A program made the translations under genes and the position numbers. Below are positions 8,377-15,490 of a stretch of 15,490 nucleotides of DNA, piece after piece. This stretch comes from an uncultured Prevotella sp. (lineage in GTDB: Bacteria; Bacteroidota; Bacteroidia; Bacteroidales; Bacteroidaceae), in the NCBI GenBank assembly GCA_947072805.1, contig CAMTJK010000044.1, positions 1 to 15,490 on the forward strand, in the 5' to 3' direction. The stretch's first letter is position 1, and every line of letters begins with the position of its first letter. Below the pieces are notes generated by a model that had not been told where the DNA came from, searched no databases, and saw only the letters and a list, made by a program, of their open reading frames with translations.

Positions 8377-8419
8377 AATGACATGAGGGTGTGTAAAATA
8401 GGCACATCCTCATGTCATT
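8377..8419. terminator. Bidirectional terminator between C69 and the PurF-like gene
   Basis: A 17-bp inverted repeat (8377-8393 with 8403-8419, 9-nt loop) has only one G-U pair (8389 with 8407). It sits in the 68-nt gap between two converging genes. Four Ts follow on the plus strand, and an A-rich stretch (AAAATCTA) precedes it, giving a weaker U-rich tail on the minus strand. It can end transcription from both sides. Confidence 0.85.
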
Positions 8420-8426
8420 TTCTGTA

Positions 8427-9854
8427 TTACTGCTGGTCTTTGTCTTGAAAGAAATAGCTGCTGCCGTCAAAGCAGTGAGTACAAACTTTATCTTTCGACA
8501 GTCCGATAGCATCTATTAAAGTCTCAATCTTGTTGAATTTTACGCTGCTCAATCCGAGACGATTGCCTATTTCCTCGACCATGCGCTTATATTCGGGGCT
8601 GTCTGTCTTTGAATATTTGTCGAGATTTTTGTCCGGATTGCCTTCAAAGTCTTGTATAATTCTGCGTGTTATCAGTTCAAGGTCGCTTTTTGACGCGGTG
8701 AATCCGATGAATGGGCAACCGTACACGAGAGGCGGACAGGATATGCGTGCGTGAACTTCGCGTGCTCCGTATTCGAAGAATGTTTTTACATTGTCACGTA
8801 ATTGCGTGCCGCGAACAATCGAGTCATCACAGAACACCACCCGTTGATCTTTCAATATGGCGCTGTTGGGTATGAGTTTCATTTTAGCCACAAGGTCACG
8901 TCGGCTTTGGTTGCCCGGTGTGAAGGAGCGAGGCCATGTGGGGGTGTATTTCAGCACAGCACGTTTATAGGGTATGTTGTGTCCCTCTGCATATCCGAGA
9001 GCTGTTCCCACGCCCGAGTCTGGCACACCGCATACACAATCGGCTTCGGTGGAATCTTCTTCACCCATAACTTTTCCGGCTGTTTCGCGCACGTATTCGG
9101 TATTAATTCCTTCGTAGTCGCTTGCAGGGAAACCATAATAAACCCATAGGAAGGAGCATATCTGACATCTGTTGAACGGATTTTGGAGCACTTCCATGCC
9201 ATCGGCACGCAGGCGGATGATTTCTCCGGGCCCTACATCGCGTACTCTCTTGAAGTCAAGGTTAGGTAAGGCTGTCGTTTCACTTGTTGCTGCATAGGCT
9301 CCATCTTTGCTTCCTATTACGATTGGAGTGCGTCCGAGTGCATCGCGGGCGGCAATGATACCATCTTCGGTTAGTATAAGCATAGAGCACGAGCCCTTCA
9401 CTTTCTGATAAACAAGGTTGATGCCGTCCACGAAAGTATCACCCATATTGATGAGCAGTGCCACGAGTTCCGTGGGGTTGATGTTGTTGGCACTCATTTC
9501 GCTGAAGTGCATACGATGCTCCAATAGTTCAGTGGCAATGTCGCGGAGATTGTTGATCTTTGCCACTGTCACCACTGCGTATCTGCCCAAATGCGAGTTC
9601 ACGAGGATGGGTTGCGGGTCGGTATCGCTGATTACGCCTATGCCCGAAAGTCCCGAGAAGTTGTCGAGCTCGCCTTCAAAACGTGATCTGAAATAGTCTC
9701 TTTCAAGACTGTGGATACTTCTGGTAAAACCCTTTTCTTTGTCAAATGTGACAAGTCCAGCTCTTTTTGTGCCTAAATGTGAGTTATAGTCAGTGCCGTA
9801 AAACAAGTCGTTTACGCAATTTTTCACTGCTATTGTTCCGAAAAAACCGCCCAT
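8427..9854 (-). CDS. PurF-like amidophosphoribosyltransferase homologue lacking the glutaminase cysteine
   Basis: 475 aa, the length of PurF, which makes 5-phosphoribosylamine from PRPP and glutamine at the first step of purine synthesis. The C-terminal half is well preserved: VPDSGVGTALGYAEG (277-291), the PRPP loop VVFCDDSIVRGTQ (339-351), and candidate iron-sulfur ligands C233, C380, C458 and C461 at the positions known in Bacillus PurF. The N-terminal half still aligns as an Ntn amidotransferase fold but begins MGGFFG instead of MCGIVG. The HRGQ-type motif reads HLGTKRAG (26-33), the GHVRY-type arginine motif reads GVISDT (73-78), and the HNGNL-type motif reads AKINNL (98-103). No upstream in-frame start supplies a cysteine; a stop lies 9 codons before this ATG. 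It may use free ammonia or another protein's glutaminase, or do something else. I believe this MGGFFG form is common in Bacteroidales and annotated PurF. It has its own promoter. Confidence 0.85.
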   Translation of the reverse strand: MGGFFGTIAVKNCVNDLFYGTDYNSHLGTKRAGLVTFDKEKGFTRSIHSLERDYFRSRFEGELDNFSGLSGIGVISDTDPQPILVNSHLGRYAVVTVAKINNLRDIATELLEHRMHFSEMSANNINPTELVALLINMGDTFVDGINLVYQKVKGSCSMLILTEDGIIAARDALGRTPIVIGSKDGAYAATSETTALPNLDFKRVRDVGPGEIIRLRADGMEVLQNPFNRCQICSFLWVYYGFPASDYEGINTEYVRETAGKVMGEEDSTEADCVCGVPDSGVGTALGYAEGHNIPYKRAVLKYTPTWPRSFTPGNQSRRDLVAKMKLIPNSAILKDQRVVFCDDSIVRGTQLRDNVKTFFEYGAREVHARISCPPLVYGCPFIGFTASKSDLELITRRIIQDFEGNPDKNLDKYSKTDSPEYKRMVEEIGNRLGLSSVKFNKIETLIDAIGLSKDKVCTHCFDGSSYFFQDKDQQ

Positions 9855-9894
9855 GTTATAATGAATGCTTTTTACCTATTAGAAATTATGGTTG

Positions 9895-9926
9895 CAAAAT
9901 TACTTCTTTTTCGTTAAAAATCCGAA
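9895..9926 (-). promoter_or_regulatory. Putative promoter of the PurF-like gene
   Basis: On the minus strand TAATTTTG (plus-strand 9895-9902) fits the TAnnTTTG -7 consensus. TTCG (9923-9926), one mismatch from TTTG, lies 20 nt upstream. The implied start near 9888 gives a leader of about 33 nt. The gap of 141 nt behind the nucleotidyltransferase gene is consistent with a separate transcription unit. Confidence 0.5.
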
Positions 9927-9995
9927 TCAGAGGTCGCTTTTTCTCTATCATGAAGTGTAAAAAGGGTACGGCTTTCAGCGTATTTCATTTGTTCC

Positions 9996-11105
9996 TCACT
10001 CCTCTATATGCGATAGTGAGTGGGCGAAAGATGTGAAGAAGTTCGTTACAGTTTCGGTCGGATAGTATTTCATGTATTTCACGCTGTGACGTATTTGCCA
10101 CAGCATTGCGCTCGAATTGCTTGTACTTACAAAGATGTTTTTACCCTGTGTGAAATACCATACGTCGTTATGGCTGTCGCCGAGTTGAAGCACATCCTCT
10201 ATAATTTTGCTTACGCTCTCATCAGAAATGCCATTCATGAAAGGTATTTCCTCTATGCTAAAACCGAAATACTTCACGAGCATGCTTCCCACGAGGCGTG
10301 CCATCCATTGCATCCGCAGCTTTTCCATCCACGATTGCAATTTTACGAAGTCCACCTTGTCGCCTCTTTTTCTGAGGAAAGTGCCGAGTTCTATTATCTG
10401 TTTGAGACTTATTCCCTCGTTAAGGATGTATCTTACTATTCGTATCATGATGAAAAGCAACAGCAGGGTGGGTGGCAAAATCTCAACCTTTGTGCCTTCT
10501 ATGAGGATGTACGATGAGTCGCAGCAGTTTATATCTGTTTTTATTATATCCTGTAGTCGCTTGTTGAGTCGTGGGTTCGTGAGCTTTTGAAGTCGGTAAT
10601 GATGGTCTATGCGCACATCGTTCCATTTATATTTCAGTATATAGTGTTCTTCTTCCGATATGTCGTTGCCATGTTTGCGTGCCCATTTGTCGGCTTTGTT
10701 TGCTTGTGGAGCGTAGGGGAAGAAAATGTCAATGTCACCACCTTTGCGATGAAGCGGATTGTCGTAGAGTTCGTTCATGCTTTGTCCTTTCAGCAGGATA
10801 GGGCGGAGCTGTTCCTTGTTCAAAAGTGTAAACAGGGCAGCGATCTGTCTGTTGAGGCGTAGGTTCTCTTCCTCTGTTTCTGCAACGGTATTTTCCCAAT
10901 TTCTCATCATGTCTGGTGGAATCTGCAGAAAGAAGTCGTCGGCGTGCCGCCTAATTCCGTCAGCAACGAATGCCGCCACACCGTGCATGAGCGAGATGTG
11001 GTAAAGTCGTTCCCATTTCCATGCCGACATAGGTTCCACTGCTTCCTTGTCGCCGAATGTTCCGCTTCGCAGCAAGCGGAAGAAGTTACGTTTTATAACG
11101 TCCAT
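9996..11105 (-). CDS. Nucleotidyltransferase-family protein (PF14907-like)
   Basis: 369 aa from the ATG at 11105. A start at 11147 is open but would overlap the antiporter gene by 38 nt, so the start 4 nt behind that gene's stop is preferred. After a helical N-terminus (WKWERLYHISLMHGV), LLKG (104-107) and GDIDIFF with acidic pair D124/D126 match the nucleotidyltransferase metal-binding core of the 'uncharacterised nucleotidyltransferase' family (NTP_transf_5). The rest is mostly helical and basic. Members occur in capsule, peptide and other clusters, with acceptor unknown. It has no signal peptide, so it is probably cytoplasmic. Close spacing suggests cotranscription with the antiporter gene. 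Fold call is fairly sure; biochemical role unknown. Confidence 0.75.
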   Translation of the reverse strand: MDVIKRNFFRLLRSGTFGDKEAVEPMSAWKWERLYHISLMHGVAAFVADGIRRHADDFFLQIPPDMMRNWENTVAETEEENLRLNRQIAALFTLLNKEQLRPILLKGQSMNELYDNPLHRKGGDIDIFFPYAPQANKADKWARKHGNDISEEEHYILKYKWNDVRIDHHYRLQKLTNPRLNKRLQDIIKTDINCCDSSYILIEGTKVEILPPTLLLLFIMIRIVRYILNEGISLKQIIELGTFLRKRGDKVDFVKLQSWMEKLRMQWMARLVGSMLVKYFGFSIEEIPFMNGISDESVSKIIEDVLQLGDSHNDVWYFTQGKNIFVSTSNSSAMLWQIRHSVKYMKYYPTETVTNFFTSFAHSLSHIEE

Positions 11106-11109
11106 AAAT

Positions 11110-12390
11110 CTATGAATATTTGCGTGGATACCTGAAAAGGATGGCAAGCAGTGCTATCATGCCTATACAGAACGGATAATATAAATAAGGTATGATGCTT
11201 ACCGGATTGACGGCTGCCAGTCCGGCGGCCATCAGAAGTTGTGCGCCGTATGGTATGATTCCCTGTATGCAGCACGACATTGTGTCGAGAATGCTTGCAC
11301 ATTTGCGGCTGTCGAGCCCGAATTTATCGCCTATACGTTTGGCTATGCCTCCCACGGTGATTATGGCTACGGTATTGTTGGCTGTGCATACATCAACAAG
11401 AGCCACGAGTGCGGCAATGCTCAATTCGGCGCCGCGCTTGCCTTTCACGCGACGGGTGAGGTGTTCTATTATGTAATCTATGCCTCCGTTCGCTTTTATC
11501 AGTTCGAGCATGCCACCTGCCATCATCGTGATGATGATCAGTTCGCCCATGCCAAGAATGCCATCACCCATGGCTCCGAACCATCCATATACATCGAACG
11601 AGCCGCACAACATGCCGATGATGCCGGTCAGTGCAATGCCAATGGTGAGTACAGCCATTACGTTCATGCCCATTATGGCAACAACGAGAACCATTATGTA
11701 AGGCACAACCTTTATATATTCCACATCAGGAACATCGTGCGGAGAACTTATGCCGCTACCGAGAAAAAGGTAAAGCACGAGTATGATAGTTGCCGCAGGT
11801 ATGGCGAGATATGAGTTCACCTTGAATTTGTCGCTAAGTCGGCAACCTTGGGTGGATGTTGCGACAATGGTGGTGTCTGAGATGAACGACAGGTTGTCGC
11901 CGAAGAACGAACCGCCCACCACTACAGCTGTCATGAATGACACGTCGGTACCCGTAGATTCGGCTATACCGGCAGCTATTGGGGTGAGTGCCACAATAGT
12001 ACCCACGCTCGTGCCGACAGACAATGAGATAAAGCAGGCTGCAATAAATAGTCCTGCCAGAAGCATGCTTCCCGGTAGCAGTGTGAGTGTCAGTCCTACA
12101 GTTGCATCTATGCTGCCCATGCTTTTGGCGCTGTTGGCAAATGCGCCGGCAAGCACGAATATCCATAGCATAAGCATCATATTTCCCGTAGCAGCCCCTT
12201 TGCTGAATATGTCGATGCGACGGTGTAGAGGTAGACCGCCGCACACAATGACTGCGTATATTGAAGAAATCATGAATGCTACAGTGATGGGTACCTTATA
12301 GAAATCGCCTGCTATAATTGACGTTACAAGATACAGCACCACGAAAACCATCAGTGGGCTTAGTGCAAGTAGACCTTTGTACTTTTTCAT
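11110..12390 (-). CDS. NhaC-family Na+/H+ antiporter-like membrane protein
   Basis: 426 aa, highly hydrophobic with about 10-12 membrane segments. The family signature GDNLSFISDTT lies at 164-174 (NhaC consensus GDxxSPISDTT, here Phe for Pro). SLSVGTSVGTIVALTPIAAG (122-141) and a second half with TANNTVAIITVGGIAK are typical of the NhaC/arsenite-antiporter-type fold. NhaC proteins exchange sodium for protons; some relatives carry organic anions or amino acids, so the substrate is not certain. It starts just after a possible small open frame (TGA-A-ATG junction at 12388-12394) and is followed 4 nt later by the nucleotidyltransferase gene. No clear promoter was found directly upstream. Confidence 0.88.
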   Translation of the reverse strand: MKKYKGLLALSPLMVFVVLYLVTSIIAGDFYKVPITVAFMISSIYAVIVCGGLPLHRRIDIFSKGAATGNMMLMLWIFVLAGAFANSAKSMGSIDATVGLTLTLLPGSMLLAGLFIAACFISLSVGTSVGTIVALTPIAAGIAESTGTDVSFMTAVVVGGSFFGDNLSFISDTTIVATSTQGCRLSDKFKVNSYLAIPAATIILVLYLFLGSGISSPHDVPDVEYIKVVPYIMVLVVAIMGMNVMAVLTIGIALTGIIGMLCGSFDVYGWFGAMGDGILGMGELIIITMMAGGMLELIKANGGIDYIIEHLTRRVKGKRGAELSIAALVALVDVCTANNTVAIITVGGIAKRIGDKFGLDSRKCASILDTMSCCIQGIIPYGAQLLMAAGLAAVNPVSIIPYLYYPFCIGMIALLAILFRYPRKYS

Positions 12391-12702
12391 TTCAAGATGA
12401 TGAGGCTTTCTTTCCCATAAACTGCTTTGTGTATTGCCAAAAGCAGCTTTTGAGGATGTCGTATTCGTTTCTCGGAAAGCCGTAGGGCTTGAGAGGAAAT
12501 TTCATGTTGATGACTTCACCCGACAAACTAATTGATCTTGTATTGTCTTTGACTTTACGTTGTAGTGATGTTAGAATTATCGGATGAAGCCATCGTGTAT
12601 GCTTTGCGTTTCAATGTTTTCGGCAGTTCGTCTCAGTGGTAGGACGATCTGCTTCAGAAGTCTTGTAGTCCCGTAGTAAACAGCCGGGGCATCAGAATCC
12701 CA
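12391..12702 (-). other. 312-nt gap with coding-like open frames, no recognised gene
   Basis: This gap separates the uxaA stop from the antiporter start, all on the minus strand. Directly after the uxaA TAA the same frame stays open for 41 codons (12702-12577; it includes AVYYGTTRLLKQIVLPLRR). A second frame is open for 72 codons (12610-12395) and runs up to the antiporter ATG. The two overlap at 12577-12610, as in a frameshifted remnant of a gene. I recognise neither peptide. No convincing promoter, terminator or tRNA was found here. Confidence 0.45.
12392..12505 (-). CDS. Possible small protein (37 aa) upstream of the antiporter gene
   Basis: An ATG at 12505 opens a 37-codon frame (MKFPLKPYGFPRNEYDILKS...), ending in a TGA whose last base is one nucleotide from the antiporter ATG. 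It is rich in aromatic and basic residues and has no membrane segment. The close junction would allow translational coupling. The frame is open further upstream without a start codon, so this could instead be the tail of a decayed gene. It has no known family that I can name. Confidence 0.3.
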   Translation of the reverse strand: MKFPLKPYGFPRNEYDILKSCFWQYTKQFMGKKASSS

Positions 12703-14196
12703 TTACAGGGTAACGCCGTTCTTGAATATTGCTATTTCGCGATAGTCGTTTTGTTCGTTGCGGGCTTTCTCTCCACTTGCTACGGCCAGTATCTTCTCTA
12801 TAAATTCGGGTACAAGCTCTTTCATCGTCTTGCCTTCTATGAGCTGTCCGGCGCTGAAGTCTATCCAGTTGGGCTTTCGTGCAGCAAGGGTGGGGTTGGT
12901 GGCAATCTTCATCGTGGGTACAAATGTGCCGAAAGGAGTGCCGCGTCCGGTGGTGAAGAGTACAATCTGACAACCTGCTGATGCCAATGCTGTAGCGGCA
13001 ACGAGGTCGTTTCCTGGAGCGGAAAGAAGGTTCAGACCATTAGTCTCAAGGCGGTCGCCATATTCGAGTACGCCGCTTACAGGCGCTCTACCGCACTTCT
13101 GTGTACAGCCTAAGGCTTTGTCTTCGAGTGTGGATATACCTCCAGCCTTGTTGCCGGGAGATGGATTTTCGCCCACGGGCTCTCCATGGCTGAGGAAGTA
13201 TTCCTTGAAATTGTTTACCATGCTCACTGTCTTGTCGAAGAGTTCGCGATTCTCGCAGCGGTTCATAAGTATGGTTTCGGCACCAAACATTTCAGGAACT
13301 TCGGTGAGGATCGATGTTCCGCCCTGTGCAACAAGCCAGTCGGAAAATTCTCCCACAAGCGGATTTGCTGTAATGCCGCTGAAGCCGTCGCTTCCTCCGC
13401 ATTTCAAGCCTACGCGGAGCTTGCTTACAGAAACCTCTTCGCGCTTGTCTTCTTTAGCCTTGGCATACAGCTGGCGCAGAATTTCCAGACCGGCTTCCAC
13501 TTCATCGCCTTCCACTTTCTGTGTTACGAGGAACTTTATGCGCTCCTTGTCGTAGTTGCCAAGCAACTGCTCGAAGAGTTCCGGCTGATTATTTTCACAG
13601 CCAAGACCAAGCACAAGTACACCGCCTGCATTTGGGTGGAGAGTGATGTCGCGCAGCACTTTGCGTGTGTTCTCATGGTCGCCGCTCAGCTGTGAGCATC
13701 CGTAATTGTGGTGCCAGGCGTATATTGCATCCACACCTTTTTCGCCAGTCTCGGTTTTTAGTCTTGCTGCGAGCTTCTCAGCTATGCCGTTTACGCATCC
13801 TACGGTTGGTACGATCCATATCTCGTTGCGTGTACCCACCTCGCCGTTCTTGCGCACATAGCCCTTGAAGGTGCGGTGTTCGTCCTTTATGCCATGTTTT
13901 TCGTCTACGGGATTGTATGTATAGTCCAGTGTTCCGGCTAAATTTGTTTTCAGATTGTTCTCATTAACCCAGTCGCCGGCTTTCAGGTCTTCGCGTGCAT
14001 GACCTATCGGATATCCGTATTTTATGATATCACTGCCTTTCGGCGTATCGGTAATGAGCAGTTTGTGACCTGCCGGTGTATCTTGGTTTACGGTAACGGT
14101 TCTGCCGTCGATATCGATGGTCTCGCCTTTGCTTTTTGGCTGAAGGCAAACCACCACAGTGTCGGCAGGATTGATTTTGATGATAGTCTGTTCCAT
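12703..14196 (-). CDS. uxaA: Altronate dehydratase
   Basis: 497 aa, normal length for UxaA (EC 4.2.1.7), which dehydrates D-altronate to 2-keto-3-deoxygluconate in galacturonate breakdown. Residues 1 to about 90 are the SAF domain (VNQDTPAGHKLLITD). The catalytic part follows with GYVRKNGEVGTRNEIWIVPT (112-131), HHNYGCSQLSGDHENT (162-177), LGLGCENNQPE (196-206), GLKCGGSDGFSGITANPL (263-280) and GGTSILTEVPEMFGAE (292-307). C134, C167, C200 and C266 are conserved cysteines likely to help bind the iron centre. It lies 32 nt behind the LacI-family regulator on the same strand, so it is probably cotranscribed and controlled by it. Tagaturonate reductase and uronate isomerase, the usual partners, are not in this window. 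Confidence 0.95.
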   Translation of the reverse strand: MEQTIIKINPADTVVVCLQPKSKGETIDIDGRTVTVNQDTPAGHKLLITDTPKGSDIIKYGYPIGHAREDLKAGDWVNENNLKTNLAGTLDYTYNPVDEKHGIKDEHRTFKGYVRKNGEVGTRNEIWIVPTVGCVNGIAEKLAARLKTETGEKGVDAIYAWHHNYGCSQLSGDHENTRKVLRDITLHPNAGGVLVLGLGCENNQPELFEQLLGNYDKERIKFLVTQKVEGDEVEAGLEILRQLYAKAKEDKREEVSVSKLRVGLKCGGSDGFSGITANPLVGEFSDWLVAQGGTSILTEVPEMFGAETILMNRCENRELFDKTVSMVNNFKEYFLSHGEPVGENPSPGNKAGGISTLEDKALGCTQKCGRAPVSGVLEYGDRLETNGLNLLSAPGNDLVAATALASAGCQIVLFTTGRGTPFGTFVPTMKIATNPTLAARKPNWIDFSAGQLIEGKTMKELVPEFIEKILAVASGEKARNEQNDYREIAIFKNGVTL

Positions 14197-14228
14197 TTTA
14201 GTAGTTATTTAATTAATAGATATTTCTG

Positions 14229-15302
14229 TTATAATTGTGTGCGTCTGTAGAAATCGATGTTTTCTTTTGTCAGAATTTCTATCGGCATGTAGTTTACAGG
14301 TGTTACCTCTTTCTTCAGTACTATGGCTTCGAAAAGCGATTCCACGCACGAGTACCCTTGCATGTACGCATGTTGGGCGATGAGGAAGGATATAGAGCCT
14401 TGCCGCAGACACTCCGCGTTCTTGTTTACCATGTCATATCCCATTATCTGTATATTTCTCCGGTTACTTCGCAAAAGGAATTCTCCTACAATATGTGCTT
14501 TCGAATTGAATGTGATGCAGTGGTGAACGTGTGGATGAGTAGTGAAGAACGATTCGAGTATTTTCTCGTACTTGTCTTTGTCTTCATCGAGCGGAAGGTT
14601 CACTTCCGTTATCTTCACGTTGGGGAAATGGTCACGCATATAGTGTTTGAAACCCGTTTCGCGGTTTTCTTGTTGCTTGCTTGCCACGTTGCCGTTCTTC
14701 ATTTGCTTCATCAGCATAATCTCTTTCTCTTTCGATGCAATCAGCATAAGCATTCTTCCGGCAAAATACCCACTGCAGAAAGAGTCCTGTCCGTAGAAGG
14801 CAAGAGGCTTCAGATCGGGCATGTATGAATCGAGAAAGATGAAAGGAATATTGCTTTCGTGAAGTGCGTCGGTGAACTTGCGTGTAAGATCAAGTTTGGA
14901 GGGCACGATGATTACCCCATCGGGCTTTTCGCTGAGGCTGTCTTCAGTGGCTTTGACAAACGTATTGTAACTGAATCGCTTGTAATACATCATTTTGACA
15001 TTTACCCTGAAGTCGCGCCTTCTCTCGCATGCGCTCATGGCTCCTTCTTCTATTTCCTCCCAATATGCCTCGGATTCGTGTTTGGGTATAATGCAATGGA
15101 AGGTGTAGGTCTTGTTGTAAGCCAGGGCGCTTGCATACATATTTGGTCTGTAGTCCATCTCTTTGAGGGCCTTTTCCACTTTCTCCCGCGCAGATTTCGA
15201 AACGTTGGGACGATCGTGAAGAACCCTGTCTACTGTGCCTACCGACACTCCCGATAGTTTAGCGATGTCTTTAATTCTGATCTTTTCAGCCGTCATTGTC
15301 AT
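14229..15302 (-). CDS. LacI-family transcriptional regulator
   Basis: 357 aa. Residues 8-54 form the LacI helix-turn-helix (IRIKDIAKLSGVSVGTVDRV, then RPNVSKSAREKVEKALKEM and DYRPN), followed by a hinge helix (ASALA, with the minor-groove Leu60 typical of the family). Residues about 66-350 are a periplasmic-binding-protein-like sensor domain (PDGVIIVPS, IPFIFLDS, IQIMGYDM), here of the type resembling ribose/sugar-binding proteins. It most likely represses or controls uxaA and responds to a hexuronate or a pathway intermediate; this is inferred from context. Start 15302 and start 15296 (MTMTAEK) are both possible; with the predicted promoter the leader would be 8 or 14 nt. A palindrome over its promoter suggests autoregulation. 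Confidence 0.92.
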   Translation of the reverse strand: MTMTAEKIRIKDIAKLSGVSVGTVDRVLHDRPNVSKSAREKVEKALKEMDYRPNMYASALAYNKTYTFHCIIPKHESEAYWEEIEEGAMSACERRRDFRVNVKMMYYKRFSYNTFVKATEDSLSEKPDGVIIVPSKLDLTRKFTDALHESNIPFIFLDSYMPDLKPLAFYGQDSFCSGYFAGRMLMLIASKEKEIMLMKQMKNGNVASKQQENRETGFKHYMRDHFPNVKITEVNLPLDEDKDKYEKILESFFTTHPHVHHCITFNSKAHIVGEFLLRSNRRNIQIMGYDMVNKNAECLRQGSISFLIAQHAYMQGYSCVESLFEAIVLKKEVTPVNYMPIEILTKENIDFYRRTQL

Positions 15303-15316
15303 TAAAATTTACTGTG

Positions 15317-15324
15317 CAAAAATA
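15317..15324 (-). promoter_or_regulatory. Putative -7 box of the lacI-uxaA promoter
   Basis: On the minus strand this reads TATTTTTG, an exact TAnnTTTG match. TTCG, one mismatch from the -33 TTTG, lies 20 nt upstream inside the palindrome at 15340-15355. Transcription would start near 15310, leaving a very short leader. Confidence 0.5.
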
Positions 15325-15339
15325 CCAATAATTATTTAA

Positions 15340-15355
15340 TTGTGCGAAAGCACAA
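15340..15355. promoter_or_regulatory. Candidate LacI-type operator
   Basis: TTGTGC, spacer GAAA, GCACAA: a 16-bp palindrome with perfect 6-bp half-sites and CG-rich inner ends. Length and half-site form resemble LacI/GalR-family operators (compare the TTGTGAGC half of the lac operator). It covers the expected -33 position of the regulator's own promoter, a good place for repression. A further TGTGC occurs at 15313-15317. Confidence 0.5.
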
Positions 15356-15490
15356 CCGGATTATTTCAATGCTGTATTAAATAAAACAGAGATGATAGAG
15401 GCTTTTTAACAATAAAAAAGTATTTCCTTTGAAGAAATGTAACTACTCAGTCTTTTTTTTTCCTGCTGCAGTTATAGACATTTTAAAGTT

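Noticed and set aside
11239..11814. 191-codon plus-strand open frame opposite the antiporter gene
   Set aside because: His- and Tyr-rich composition typical of antisense translation of a membrane protein; no support as a gene.
12625..12670. tRNA-like D-arm (CTCAGTGGTAGGAC) followed by CTTCAGAAG between uxaA and the antiporter gene
   Set aside because: In standard tRNA alignment the D-stem has two mismatches, there is no five-base-pair anticodon stem, no GTTCRANYC T-arm motif and no matching acceptor stem. Chance resemblance or a very decayed remnant.

Overview
The window looks like chromosomal DNA of a Bacteroidota member, most likely a Prevotella-like member of the Bacteroidales. Four upstream regions carry TAnnTTTG -7 boxes, the promoter type of this phylum, and no start codon sits behind a strong Shine-Dalgarno sequence. 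Several proteins have lineage-typical forms: a short CstA, a GHL10 glycosidase-like protein ending in a T9SS-like sorting domain, a C69 dipeptidase, and a PurF homologue beginning MGGFFG. No rRNA, convincing tRNA, insertion sequence, phage gene or CRISPR array was seen. Coding density and base composition are even, as in ordinary chromosome.

Layout. 1-213: no gene seen. 214-1941 (-): secreted GHL10 protein. 1942-2158: divergent promoter region with a structured leader ahead of cstA. 2159-8358 (+): five closely spaced same-strand genes, namely cstA, a small outer-membrane beta-barrel, nadC, an M23 metallopeptidase and a C69 dipeptidase. The set ends at a strong inverted repeat that serves as a shared terminator with the converging gene. 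8427-9854 (-): PurF-like phosphoribosyltransferase with its own promoter. 9996-12390 (-): nhaC-type antiporter followed 4 nt later by a PF14907-type nucleotidyltransferase. 12391-12702: a 312-nt gap with coding-like open frames but no recognised gene. 12703-15302 (-): a LacI-family regulator and altronate dehydratase (uxaA), 32 nt apart.

How the genes fit together. The lacI-uxaA pair is a regulator plus a hexuronate (galacturonate) catabolism enzyme; a 16-bp palindrome on the putative lacI promoter suggests autoregulation. The plus-strand set mixes uptake (CstA), NAD synthesis (NadC), envelope proteins and peptide hydrolysis (C69). Only the CstA and C69 roles suggest a shared theme, peptide or amino-acid scavenging, and that is inference.

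The point most worth following is the PurF homologue. It keeps the PRPP-binding loop and the iron-sulfur cysteines, but its glutaminase half has lost the catalytic cysteine and most of the glutamine-binding motifs. The structured cstA leader and the 12.4-12.7 kb gap come next. No clearly new multi-gene system such as defence, secretion or a biosynthetic cluster was found.
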